Shown piece after piece: positions 7,850-18,203 of a stretch of 64,000 nt of DNA. The stretch comes from Phenylobacterium sp. Lineage in GTDB: Bacteria; Pseudomonadota; Alphaproteobacteria; Caulobacterales; Caulobacteraceae. Made by a program: the position numbers and the translations under genes. Each line of letters opens with the position of its first letter. Within the stretch, counting starts at the first letter, position 1. Under the pieces are notes generated by a model. That model did no database searches and was not told the DNA's origin. It saw nothing but the letters and a program-made list of their open reading frames with translations. The stretch spans positions 1 through 64,000 of the forward strand of contig NZ_SSMX01000055.1 in assembly GCF_004799515.1 (NCBI RefSeq). The letters are read 5' to 3'.

Positions 7850-8727
7850 TCGCCCGCCAGGCCCGCCAGCAGGCCGTGCTGCGTCGGCGCCCAGCCCAGG
7901 CTCTCCCGGGTCAGCGCGCTGGACGCCGGAAGGTCGTTGCCCGCGAAGAAAGCCTGGAACCCGAAGTGGGCGGCCGCTTCCTCGGTATCGAGGCCGCGGA
8001 CCGGCAGGCCGAGCTTCCGGCCGATGCCCTCGGCGATGGACCGGACGGTGACGCCCTCCTCCGCGACCGCGTGCAGCCGCTGACCCGGCTCGCCGCGTTC
8101 GAGCCCGAGCCGGAACAGCCGCGCCGCATCGCGGCGATGCACCGCCGGCCAGCGGTTGGCGCCCTCGCCCACATAGGCCGACAGGCCGGTCTGCCGCGCC
8201 TGCTGGATCAGCAGCGACACCAGCCCTTGGCCGGGCGCGTCGTGCACCGATGGCGGCAGGCGCACGACAACCGAGCGCACGCCCTTCTTGCTGAAGGATA
8301 GCGCGAGCGCCTCCGGACGGCCGCGGACGGCGGTCATGCCTTCGACGTCGGCGGGGTCCGTCTCGGTGGACGGCCGCCCCGGCGTATGCGCCGTCAGGCC
8401 TGAGGTCACCACGAACGGCTTGCCGGAGCCCGCCAGGGCCTCGGCCATCGCGCCCACGGCGCGCAGATCGGCCTCGCCCGCCTCGAAGTATTTCGTGAAG
8501 TCGTGGCCGAAGGCGCAGTGGATGACGCCGTCGCTGGCGCGGGCGGCCTCCGCCAGGCCCTCCGGATCGGCGACGTCGCCGCGCCGCGCCTCGACGCCCC
8601 AGCCCGCCAGGGTCGCGGCGGCTGCGTCGCTGCGCGCCAGACCCACGACCTCGTGCCCGCCTGCCCTGAGCTCCTCGATGATCACCGAGCCCATGAACCC
8701 CGTGGCACCGGTCAGGAATACGCGCAT
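7837..8727 (-). CDS. NAD(P)-dependent epimerase/dehydratase-like SDR
   Basis: 296 residues, an extended/atypical SDR. The nucleotide-binding motif is TGATGFMGSVIIEEL at the N-terminus, followed by GLARSD (NADP-type basic residue) and the RRGDVADPEGL acidic pocket. The usual YxxxK is not obvious in its normal place: the centre reads SFSKKGVRSVVVRLPPSV. This suggests an NAD(P)-binding reductase or a sensor-like member rather than a classical sugar epimerase. It is monocistronic and faces the dioxygenase gene; its 104-base upstream spacer holds a near-perfect inverted repeat. The substrate is unknown. Confidence 0.82.
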   Translation of the reverse strand: MRVFLTGATGFMGSVIIEELRAGGHEVVGLARSDAAAATLAGWGVEARRGDVADPEGLAEAARASDGVIHCAFGHDFTKYFEAGEADLRAVGAMAEALAGSGKPFVVTSGLTAHTPGRPSTETDPADVEGMTAVRGRPEALALSFSKKGVRSVVVRLPPSVHDAPGQGLVSLLIQQARQTGLSAYVGEGANRWPAVHRRDAARLFRLGLERGEPGQRLHAVAEEGVTVRSIAEGIGRKLGLPVRGLDTEEAAAHFGFQAFFAGNDLPASSALTRESLGWAPTQHGLLAGLAGDYLP

Positions 8728-8795
8728 GGCAAAGTCTCCGAGCCCTATCGGAGCCCAGACTCCACGCGCCGCCTATCCCCGTAAAGCCGTGAGGT

Positions 8796-8822
8796 CATCC
8801 TATTAAGACTGCTAACAGGATG
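8796..8822. promoter_or_regulatory. Inverted repeat upstream of the epimerase gene
   Basis: CATCCTATT (8796-8804) and AACAGGATG (8814-8822) form a dyad with 8 of 9 positions paired and a 9-base centre. It lies between the stop of the hybrid kinase and the start of the epimerase on the same strand. There is no T-run, so a repressor site is as likely as a terminator. Confidence 0.3.
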
Positions 8823-8830
8823 GCCGAGGC

Positions 8831-11242
<2,412 letters not shown>

Positions 11243-11313
11243 GTTCCCTCCCGCCCGTGGGGTTCGCCCCATCGTGGGAAAGACCCTGCCCTCCGGAAGT
11301 TAAGAAAAGGGCT

Positions 11314-12132
11314 CTAAATGCAGGCTAGCCGACGCTTATTTGCAACCATTCGGTGTAAGACGATGCCGCTGGTCGTGGCGACGTTGAGGGAGTCGAAGCC
11401 GCCCGCCATGGCGATGCGGACGGTCCGCGCCCGGGCCATCACCGAGGCCGGCAGGCCGGGTCCTTCGGCGCCGAACAGGACGGCCGTCCGCGGCGCGGCG
11501 TCGATCTCGTCCAGTTCCATCGCCCCGCGTGGCGACAAGGCCACGAGGTCGAAGCCCTCGGCCGCCAGCCGCGCCGCCATCGCCTCCGCCGAGCCGGCCC
11601 GGGCGAACGGCAGGGTGAGCGCCGCGCCCACCGAGACCCGGATCGCCTTGCGGTAGAGCGGGTCGCAGCAGGTCTCGTCGAGCAGCACCGCCTCGGCGCC
11701 GAAGGCCGCGGCGTTGCGGAACAGGCCACCCATGTTGTCGTGGTTGGCGATCCCGACCAGGCCCACCACCACGGCCTCAGCCGGCAGGCCGGCCAGCAGG
11801 GCGTCGAGGTCGGGCGCGCCGCGCACGCCCGCCGCCAGCACGCCGCGATGGATGTGGAAGCCCGCCACCGCGTCCATCACCGCCTGCCCCGCCGCATAGA
11901 CGGCGACCTCGGGCGCGAGTTCGGCCAGCAGGGGCGCGAGCGCCTCGATCCGCTTGTCCGCCATCAGCACGGAGTCCAACCGGTGGCGGCCGCTACGCGC
12001 CAGCTTCTCCAGCACCACCACGCCCTCGGCGATGAAGCCGCCGGCGCGCCCGACCAGGTCGCGCTCGCGCACCTGGCGATAGGCGGCCAGGCGCGGATCG
12101 TTGGGGTCGTCGATCTGGATCGGCGGGCGCAT
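11314..12132 (-). CDS. TrmH/SpoU-family RNA 2'-O-methyltransferase
   Basis: 272 residues from the ATG at 12132 (MRPPIQIDD); the reading frame remains open to 12198 but that would cover the P450 promoter. A substrate-binding N-terminal domain is followed by the SPOUT methyltransferase domain with its three motifs: GIANHDNMGGLFRNAAAFGA (motif 1, with the catalytic Arg after NxGG), VLFGAEGPGLP (motif 2) and SLNVATTSGIVLHRM (motif 3, trefoil knot). It uses SAM to methylate a ribose in tRNA or rRNA. The particular nucleotide is not evident. It is divergent from the P450 gene and probably transcribed alone. Confidence 0.9.
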   Translation of the reverse strand: MRPPIQIDDPNDPRLAAYRQVRERDLVGRAGGFIAEGVVVLEKLARSGRHRLDSVLMADKRIEALAPLLAELAPEVAVYAAGQAVMDAVAGFHIHRGVLAAGVRGAPDLDALLAGLPAEAVVVGLVGIANHDNMGGLFRNAAAFGAEAVLLDETCCDPLYRKAIRVSVGAALTLPFARAGSAEAMAARLAAEGFDLVALSPRGAMELDEIDAAPRTAVLFGAEGPGLPASVMARARTVRIAMAGGFDSLNVATTSGIVLHRMVANKRRLACI

Positions 12133-12182
12133 GCCGTCGGTTCTGTCACGGCGCGCGCGGACGATCCAACCGGATCGCAAAG

Positions 12183-12230
12183 TTGACAGTGGCGTCACTC
12201 CGCAATCTATACGATGCTTAAATTGCGGAG
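12183..12230 (+). promoter_or_regulatory. Promoter and dyad operator of the CYP153 gene
   Basis: TTGACA at 12183-12188 is followed by TATACG at 12208-12213 (19-base spacer; CTATAC gives 18). The exact inverted repeat CTCCGCAAT (12198-12206) / ATTGCGGAG (12222-12230), 15 bases apart, embraces the -10 element, and its right arm contains the GGAG ribosome site of the P450 gene. A repressor bound here would block RNA polymerase; as RNA the dyad could sequester the ribosome site. Promoter strength and the bound factor are inference. Confidence 0.55.
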
Positions 12231-12239
12231 GACACTCAG

Positions 12240-13508
12240 ATGGCGGACGGCAATCAGGCGAATCTGGCTGAGGCCCGCGCGAAGGCCCGCGCGGAAATCT
12301 ATGCGACCCCGCTGGCGGACTTGAACCCCGCCCAGCCGGAGCTGTTCCAGGCCGACGCCATGTGGCCGATCTTCGAGCGCCTGCGCGCCGAGGCCCCGGT
12401 CCACTACACCCGCGAACACGAGTTCGGCCCCTATTGGTCGATCAGCAAGTACAACGACATCATGGCGGTGGACACCAATCACCAGGTGTTCTCGTCCGAG
12501 GGCGGCATCACCATCGCCGAGCCGCCTGGCGGCGAAGGGCCGCTGCCGATGTTCATCGCCATGGACCCGCCGAGGCACGATGTTCAACGGAAAACCGTGA
12601 GCCCCGCGGTATCGCCCACCAGCCTGCAGGTCATGGAGCCGCTGATCCGCGAACGCGCGGCGATGATCCTCGACAGCCTGCCGATCGGCGAGGAGTTCGA
12701 CTGGGTCGACAAGGTCTCCAAGGAACTGACCGGGATGACCCTGGCCACCCTATTCGGCATGCCGCAGGAGGACCGCCGCAAACTGATCTACTGGTCCGAC
12801 GTGGTCACCGCCGCCCCCGGCCAGGGGCTGATCGACAGCTTCGAACAGAAGATGCAGATTTTCATCGAGTACCACGCCTACTTCACGGCGCTGTGGAACG
12901 AGCGGGTGAACGCCGACCCCACCGGCGATCTGGTCTCCATGCTGGCGCACGGCGAGGCGACACGGAACATGGAGCCGCGCGAGTTCTTCGGGAACATCGT
13001 GCTGCTCACGGTGGGCGGCAACGACACCACCCGCAACACCATATCCGGCTCGATCCTGGCGCTGAACCAGAACCCCGATCAGTATGCGAAGCTGCGCGAG
13101 AACCCGGGCCTGATCCCGTCCATGGTCTCCGAGACCATCCGCTGGCAGACCCCGCTGGCCCACATGCGCCGCCGCGCCCTGCAGGACATCGAGTTCGGCG
13201 GCAAGACCATCAAGAAGGGCGACAAGGTCATCATGTGGTACGTCTCGGGCAACCGCGACGACGAGGTCATCGAGCGGCCCAACGACTACATCATCGACCG
13301 CGAGCGGCCACGGAACCACATCTCCTTCGGCTTCGGCATCCACCGTTGCGTGGGCAACCGCCTGGCCGAGCTGCAGCTCAAGGTGATCTGGGAAGAGATC
13401 CTCAAGCGCTTCCCGGTGATCGAGGTCACCGGCGAGCCCAAGCGGGTCTATTCCGCCTTCGTGAAGGGCTACGAGACCCTGCCGGTGGTGATCCCCAAGC
13501 GGGCCTAG
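12240..13508 (+). CDS. Cytochrome P450 of the CYP153 (alkane terminal hydroxylase) type
   Basis: 422 residues, soluble class I P450. Key sites: PLPMFIAMDPPRHDVQRKTVSP (102-122, typical of CYP153), I-helix GGNDTTRN (259-266), ExxR at Glu298-Arg301, and haem loop FGFGIHRCVGNR with Cys370 as the iron ligand. CYP153 enzymes hydroxylate medium-chain alkanes, cyclic alkanes or fatty acids at the terminal carbon using a 2Fe-2S ferredoxin and its FAD reductase. Neither partner is encoded beside it, so electrons must come from elsewhere in the genome. It has its own promoter with a dyad. Its stop shares CTAG with the convergent kinase-like gene. Subfamily is judged by motif recognition, not by alignment. 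Confidence 0.9.
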   Translation: MADGNQANLAEARAKARAEIYATPLADLNPAQPELFQADAMWPIFERLRAEAPVHYTREHEFGPYWSISKYNDIMAVDTNHQVFSSEGGITIAEPPGGEGPLPMFIAMDPPRHDVQRKTVSPAVSPTSLQVMEPLIRERAAMILDSLPIGEEFDWVDKVSKELTGMTLATLFGMPQEDRRKLIYWSDVVTAAPGQGLIDSFEQKMQIFIEYHAYFTALWNERVNADPTGDLVSMLAHGEATRNMEPREFFGNIVLLTVGGNDTTRNTISGSILALNQNPDQYAKLRENPGLIPSMVSETIRWQTPLAHMRRRALQDIEFGGKTIKKGDKVIMWYVSGNRDDEVIERPNDYIIDRERPRNHISFGFGIHRCVGNRLAELQLKVIWEEILKRFPVIEVTGEPKRVYSAFVKGYETLPVVIPKRA

Positions 13509-14560
13509 GCCACGTTGGCGAAGGCCGGGACGAAGGCCGGCGCGAACGGTGCGGGCGTCTCCGTCATGGCGGGCGGCGCGGCCACGATCGCCTCGATGGC
13601 CTCGATGAGCTCGGCGCCCATCAGGGGCTTGCTCACCCAGCGGCCGACGCCCGCGGCCTCATAGTCGGCGATATCCTTGGCCGTGGGCTTGGAGGCCAGG
13701 CCCATGATCGGCGTGTCCGTCCAGCCGGCCTGCATCTCCGCCAGGCGGATGGCGCGCGCCACGGCGAGGCCGCCCACCTGGGGCGCCTGCAGGTCCATCA
13801 GGATCAAGTCCCAAGGCTCGCGCCGCCAGGCCTCGATCACCTCGGCGCCCTCGGCCACGATCTCCGGCTCGACGCCGATCTGGGCGAGCAGGGTCCGCAG
13901 CACCAGCTGGTGCACGCCATTGGCCTCGGCGGCCAGCACGCGCAGCGGCCGCACCGGCTGGAAGGCCGGCGCCTCGTTCGCGGCTTCGGGTTCAGCCGGC
14001 ACGGGGGCCGGCGCCGGAGCCGGGATGGCTTGCGGTGCGCTGGCCGCCACTTCGGACGCCGGTTCCTCGGCGAGCGGCGCCCCGGCGAGGTCCTGCAGCA
14101 CCGCCTGCACGCCTTCGCCCGACCTGCGCAGGGTCTTGAGACGGCCGCGCACCGACGGCGACAGCCGGCGGTCGGAGGCCATGGCGTCGATCTTCGACAG
14201 CGTCGTCTCCAAGGCGGGCAGCGCCTCCTGCGTCACGCAGCCCAGGACGGCGCGGATGGTGCGGCCGGCGCCATCGATGGCGTCGCGGGCCTGGGCGGCG
14301 GCGATCTCGACCTGACGCTGGCGCCGCGCGGCCCGCCGGGCTCCGATCAGGCTGACCGCCGTGTTCGCGGCCACGATGAGAATGGCGGCCGCGGCCAGCC
14401 AGCGCCCGGCCCCGTGGGCGTTCGGCGCGACCCCGAGCGCCAGAGTCCCCACCGCGGCCGCCGGCAAGACCAGCGCCACCGCCAGCCGCTGTGAAACCGC
14501 GGCGCGCACGCCACCGGCCCCGGCGGCCCGCGACCGCGCGTAAATTCCATCCGCCAACAT
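13505..14560 (-). CDS. Degenerate hybrid-kinase-like receiver protein (pseudokinase)
   Basis: 351 residues from the ATG at 14560; a GTG lies one codon earlier. Two hydrophobic segments (about 26-45 and 54-73) are followed by a HisKA-like helical hairpin (about 85-160), an Ala/Pro-rich linker (165-205) and a receiver (206-328). Aligned to the kinase at 8831-11242, the phosphoacceptor segment MSHEIRTPL reads VTQEALPAL, so the His is a Gln (about residue 111), and the ATPase domain is missing. The receiver keeps Asp256 (LMDLQ) and Lys311 but has lost one of the two acidic metal ligands (AAEDN becomes AAEAN). It probably sits in the membrane and modulates or accepts phosphate from another kinase. 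No homologue name is claimed. Confidence 0.75.
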   Translation of the reverse strand: MLADGIYARSRAAGAGGVRAAVSQRLAVALVLPAAAVGTLALGVAPNAHGAGRWLAAAAILIVAANTAVSLIGARRAARRQRQVEIAAAQARDAIDGAGRTIRAVLGCVTQEALPALETTLSKIDAMASDRRLSPSVRGRLKTLRRSGEGVQAVLQDLAGAPLAEEPASEVAASAPQAIPAPAPAPVPAEPEAANEAPAFQPVRPLRVLAAEANGVHQLVLRTLLAQIGVEPEIVAEGAEVIEAWRREPWDLILMDLQAPQVGGLAVARAIRLAEMQAGWTDTPIMGLASKPTAKDIADYEAAGVGRWVSKPLMGAELIEAIEAIVAAPPAMTETPAPFAPAFVPAFANVA

Positions 14561-14633
14561 CACCCACCTCGATTTTTCGCGAGAGGATGACCGAGGTTCG
14601 CCAAAGTCCGGTTAATGCCGTGGGCTGGCCGGC

Positions 14634-15452
14634 TCAGCGGTCTTCAAGGCTCTCCCGCACGCGGACGATCAGCGACTGGCTGGCGGTGGCCATCAGCTCG
14701 CCGTCCTGGGCGAACAGGTACATGGCGCCGTGGCCGAAGCCGCCGTGGACGCCCAGGATGCGGATGTCGCACAGCACCCATTCGGTGGGCACGATCCGGC
14801 GGATGCGAAGCGTGTTGTCCAGGCTGTTGCCGCCGGCGTTCTGGCCCAGGGCGTTGCCGATGCCCGAGGGCACGTGGTCGGCGATGATCGCCAGCATGGG
14901 CGCGTCGATCTCGAACCGTTCGCGCGGACGCACCCAGATCAGGAGCCGACCGTCCGCCTCAGGCGCGCCGGCCCGGTCAAAGCCGTAGCGGCCCTTGGCC
15001 ACCCGGATGTCCATGCGGCTGTGCAGGCCGTAGCCGGCCTGGCGCCAGTGCTCCGCGGGCTCGCAGTCCTCCGGCGGCGGAACGTCCGGCATGGCCAACC
15101 ACTGCTGCGACAGCTCCGACGGCCGCGCGCCCAGGGCGGCGTTGACCGTCAGGATCTCCTTGTCGCCCACATGGCTGACCACCCGCGCCTGGCTGTTGTA
15201 CTTGCCGCTCACCGGAACCCAGACGTCGAGGTCCACCACGCTGGGCGGCTTGGCGTAGGACAGGTACTGCGCCGTGGCCCAGATCAGCGGCCGGCCGGTG
15301 GTGCGCTCCATGGCCGCGATGGCCGAGGCCAGGCCCACGCCGCCGAACATGAACATCTCGTCCGGCCGTCCGACACAGACGTCCGGCGTCAGCGGCATGA
15401 ACCAGCGGTGCGTGTTGTGTGTGGCGCGCAGGTCGAAGAAGGAGCGGTCCAT
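14634..15452 (-). CDS. Acyl-CoA thioesterase, TesB/double-hotdog type
   Basis: 272 residues. Two hotdog repeats can be followed: an N-terminal one with the helix region FMFGGVGLASAIAAMERTTG and the PLIWATAQYLSYAKPP strand, and a C-terminal one with MLAIIADHVPSGIGNAL, VPTEWVLCDIRILGVHGGFGHGAMYLFAQDG. The latter ends in the family pattern of Gly-rich turn then L(F/W)AQDGELMATASQS. These enzymes hydrolyse acyl-CoA thioesters. It is 73 bases downstream of the receiver protein on the same strand and divergent from pirin. Chain-length preference is unknown. Confidence 0.85.
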   Translation of the reverse strand: MDRSFFDLRATHNTHRWFMPLTPDVCVGRPDEMFMFGGVGLASAIAAMERTTGRPLIWATAQYLSYAKPPSVVDLDVWVPVSGKYNSQARVVSHVGDKEILTVNAALGARPSELSQQWLAMPDVPPPEDCEPAEHWRQAGYGLHSRMDIRVAKGRYGFDRAGAPEADGRLLIWVRPRERFEIDAPMLAIIADHVPSGIGNALGQNAGGNSLDNTLRIRRIVPTEWVLCDIRILGVHGGFGHGAMYLFAQDGELMATASQSLIVRVRESLEDR

Positions 15453-15505
15453 GAGGTTTCATGACCCCGGAAGACGCCGCTTCGCAAGTCCGGCGAAGGC
15501 CCTAT

Positions 15506-16375
15506 ATGGAGCCCATGACCGGCAAGACCCTCATCGCCCTGCACGGGGCGCAACGCGACGACATCGCCGACCTGGTGACGCGCCGGCCGGTGCCGGGGCC
15601 GGGCCTCGAGCAGGTCGATCCCTTCCTGTTCCTGAACCATCACGGGCCGCAGACCTATCCGCCCGGTAACCGCGGCCTGCCGTTCGGGCCGCACCCGCAC
15701 CGCGGCTTCGAGACCGTCACCTTCATCGTGGAGGGCGAGCTGGCGCACCGCGACTCGGCCGGCCACGAGAGCATCATCCGCGCCGGCGGCGTGCAGTGGA
15801 TGACCGCCGGCTCCGGCCTGATCCACGCAGAGGTCTCGCCGGAGGACTTCCAGCGCACCGGCGGGCCGATGGAGATCCTGCAGCTCTGGGTGAACCTGCC
15901 CGGCCGCCTGAAGATGACTCCGCCGCGCTATGTGGGCGTGCAGGCGAACGAGATCCCGGCCATCCCCATGGATCACGGCCGGGCCGTCGTGCACCTGATC
16001 TCCGGCGCCTGGGGCGGTCATCACGGGCCGATCCCGTCGCTGACCGGGGTCTTCATGACCACGCTGGACCTCAAGGCCGGCGGTAAGGCGGGCTTCGGCT
16101 CCCTCGCCGGTCGCAACATCTTCCTCTACGTCGTGCGCGGCGCGGTGAAGGCGGGCGGCGGAAACATCCCAGCCTGGAACCTCGCCGAGTTCGACCTGGA
16201 CGGCGAGGTGCTGGAGATCGAGGCGACGCAGGACGCCGTCGTCCTGTTCGGCCACGCCGAGCCGATCGGCGAGCCGGTCTTCACCCACGGCCCCTTCGTG
16301 ATGAACACCCGTGAAGAGATCGTCGACGCCATCCGCGACTACAACGCCGGCCTGTTCGACAACGTCAGCGCCTAG
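15506..16375 (+). CDS. Pirin-family bicupin protein
   Basis: About 289 residues from the ATG at 15506, preceded by GAAGG; in-frame ATGs at 15461 and 15515 are alternatives. The N-terminal cupin has the four pirin metal ligands in order: His and His in GPHPHRGFETVTF, then His and Glu in GLIHAEVSPED. The C-terminal cupin (MTTLDLKAGGKAGF onward) lacks these ligands, as is normal. Pirins bind iron; bacterial members can act as quercetinase or regulate central metabolism. Context gives no clear partner. Downstream lies the palindromic repeat. Confidence 0.9.
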   Translation: MEPMTGKTLIALHGAQRDDIADLVTRRPVPGPGLEQVDPFLFLNHHGPQTYPPGNRGLPFGPHPHRGFETVTFIVEGELAHRDSAGHESIIRAGGVQWMTAGSGLIHAEVSPEDFQRTGGPMEILQLWVNLPGRLKMTPPRYVGVQANEIPAIPMDHGRAVVHLISGAWGGHHGPIPSLTGVFMTTLDLKAGGKAGFGSLAGRNIFLYVVRGAVKAGGGNIPAWNLAEFDLDGEVLEIEATQDAVVLFGHAEPIGEPVFTHGPFVMNTREEIVDAIRDYNAGLFDNVSA

Positions 16376-16390
16376 CCTCGCTCCGCCGCC

Positions 16391-16507
16391 CATCCCGGCG
16401 AAGGCCGGGACCCAGATCCCAAGGCTGAATGGCGGGGTGGATGGGCTCCGCGGGCATGGAGTTCGCGTGTGCGTCATCCCATCTGGATCCCGGCCTTCGC
16501 CGGGATG
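16391..16507. repeat. Palindromic intergenic repeat with 27-base arms
   Basis: Left arm 16391-16417 begins CATCCCGGCGAAGGCCGGGA and ends CCCAGAT; the right arm 16481-16507 is its reverse complement apart from one base (GGATCCC against GGACCC), with a 63-base centre. Each arm also contains the internal hairpin CCCGGC..GCCGGG. It fills the 157-base space between the convergent pirin and CNB-reductase genes. Elements of this sequence type are scattered between genes in several alphaproteobacteria; it may act as a bidirectional terminator or a dispersed REP-like element. Confidence 0.8.
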
Positions 16508-16532
16508 AGCGGGATAGGGTGAACCCCCAGCT

Positions 16533-18191
16533 CTAGGCCGTGGTGGTCAGCCCGCCCAGGAAGGCGTGAATCTGGGCCACCACCGCGGCGCCCTCGCCTA
16601 CTGCGGCGGCCACCCGCTTGGTGGACCCCGCGCGCACGTCGCCAATGGCGAACACGCCGGGCAAGGCGGTCTCCAGAGGAAGGCCAGCCTGGGCGCCGGT
16701 GACCACGAAGCCCTTGTCGTCGGTCTCCACGCAGCCCTGCAACCAGCCGGCGTTGGGATCGGCGCCGATGAACAGGAAGAGGTGGCGCAGCGTCCGCCTC
16801 ACCTCCTCGCCGGTCTGGCGGTGGCGGCAGATGGCGGCGCTCAGGCCCGTGCTGCGGGCGCCCTCCAGCCCCACGATCTCAGTGTGCGGATGCAGCTCCA
16901 CATTGGGCAGGGCCGCGATCCGGTCGATCAGATAGCGCGACATGCTGGCGCGCAGGTCCGGCCCGCGGACGATGAGGTGGAGGCGCTCGACCTTGGGCGC
17001 CAGGAACACCACCGCCTGGCCCGCGGAGTTGCCGCCGCCCACCAGGGCCACCTCCTCGCCCTCGCAGAGCTTCGCCTCCACGGCCGAGGCCCAGTAGGAG
17101 ACGCCGGCGCCCTCGAATTCCTCGATATTGGGGATGGCCGGGCGGCGGTAGCGGGCGCCGGAGGCGATCACCACCGTCTTCGCCAAGGCCGCGCCGCCGT
17201 CGCCCAGCTCCAGGCGCAGAGGCTGGCCCGGCGCCCGGGACGCGTCGCAGTCGAGGCGGGTGACCTCCAGGGGCACGGCGATCTCAGCCCCGAACTTCTG
17301 CGCCTGGTTCCAGGCCCGTCCGGCCAGCGCCTGGCCCGAGATGCCCGTTGGGAAGCCCAGATAGTTCTCGATCCGCGCCGAGGCGCCGGCCTGGCCGCCG
17401 GTCGCCCGCTGGTCCAGCGCCAGCACCGACAGGCCCTCGGACGCCGCGTAGACCGCCGTGGCCAGCCCCGCCGGCCCCGCGCCCACCACCGCCACGTCAT
17501 AGACCTTGCCGGGGACCAGCGGGATCAGGATGCCCAGGCAGCTTGCCGCCTCGGCGTTGGAGGGCCGGCGCAGGATTGTCCCGTTGGGGCAGATCATGAG
17601 CGGCAGCTCGTCCGGCGCGACTCCCATGCGCTCCACCAGGGCGTGGCCCTCGCCGTCGCCCAGGACATCCAGCAGCGTGTGCGGATAGGAGTTACGCGAC
17701 AGGAAGACCTCCAGGCGCACCACGTCCGGATGGTCCGGCGGCCCCACCAGGATCGCGCCGGTGACGCCGGCTTCCAGAAGGCTCATCCGCCGCAGGATCA
17801 GGGCGCGCATGATGGTCTCGCCCAGCTCCGCCGTGCCGATCAGCAAGGCGCGCAGGTGCGCCGCATCGAACGGCAGGGCGGTCGCGCCGTCCGGCCCGGC
17901 GCGGGCGGCCGCCAGGGTGCCGCGCCCGGCCAGCTGGCTGACCTCGCCGGTGAACTGGCCGGGACGCTCCACGACCATCGCCTCCGTGCGGCCCAGGCCG
18001 TCATGGCGGGTGATCGCGATATTGCCTTCCAGCAGGAGCCAGGACGGCACATTGCGTTCGCCGACCTCATAGAGCAGCTCGCCGGGCTGGAAGACCCGCG
18101 GCGGCCCGCTGGCGAACCGCCGCGCGGTCTCGACCTGGACCGGGTCGAGGACCGGGAACATCTGCGCCTGGCGGGTCTCGAGCAGGCTCAT
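16533..18191 (-). CDS. Cyclic-nucleotide-binding domain fused to thioredoxin-reductase-like FAD oxidoreductase
   Basis: 552 residues. Residues 15-140 form a CRP-type cNMP-binding fold (RVFQPGELLYEVGERNVPSWLLLEG). Residues 150-225 are a small thioredoxin/glutaredoxin-like linker domain (FLSRNSYPHTLLDVL). Residues 230-552 are a TrxR-type reductase with FAD motif GAGPAG (237-242), NADPH motif GGGNSAGQ (385-392) and the closing FAIGDVR. The position of the redox CxxC of thioredoxin reductase reads SYWASAVEAKLC, so no disulfide centre is present; only a lone Cys376 follows. It may reduce another acceptor or act as a nucleotide-gated flavoprotein. It lies 12 bases beyond an aminotransferase gene on the same strand. 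Confidence 0.88.
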   Translation of the reverse strand: MSLLETRQAQMFPVLDPVQVETARRFASGPPRVFQPGELLYEVGERNVPSWLLLEGNIAITRHDGLGRTEAMVVERPGQFTGEVSQLAGRGTLAAARAGPDGATALPFDAAHLRALLIGTAELGETIMRALILRRMSLLEAGVTGAILVGPPDHPDVVRLEVFLSRNSYPHTLLDVLGDGEGHALVERMGVAPDELPLMICPNGTILRRPSNAEAASCLGILIPLVPGKVYDVAVVGAGPAGLATAVYAASEGLSVLALDQRATGGQAGASARIENYLGFPTGISGQALAGRAWNQAQKFGAEIAVPLEVTRLDCDASRAPGQPLRLELGDGGAALAKTVVIASGARYRRPAIPNIEEFEGAGVSYWASAVEAKLCEGEEVALVGGGNSAGQAVVFLAPKVERLHLIVRGPDLRASMSRYLIDRIAALPNVELHPHTEIVGLEGARSTGLSAAICRHRQTGEEVRRTLRHLFLFIGADPNAGWLQGCVETDDKGFVVTGAQAGLPLETALPGVFAIGDVRAGSTKRVAAAVGEGAAVVAQIHAFLGGLTTTA

Positions 18192-18203
18192 CGGTAAAGC
18201 GTC

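Noticed and set aside
12362..14494. A 710-residue plus-strand frame across the P450 and receiver genes
   Set aside because: Shadow frame with low-complexity Arg/His/Gly composition; the P450 and receiver frames carry all recognisable motifs.
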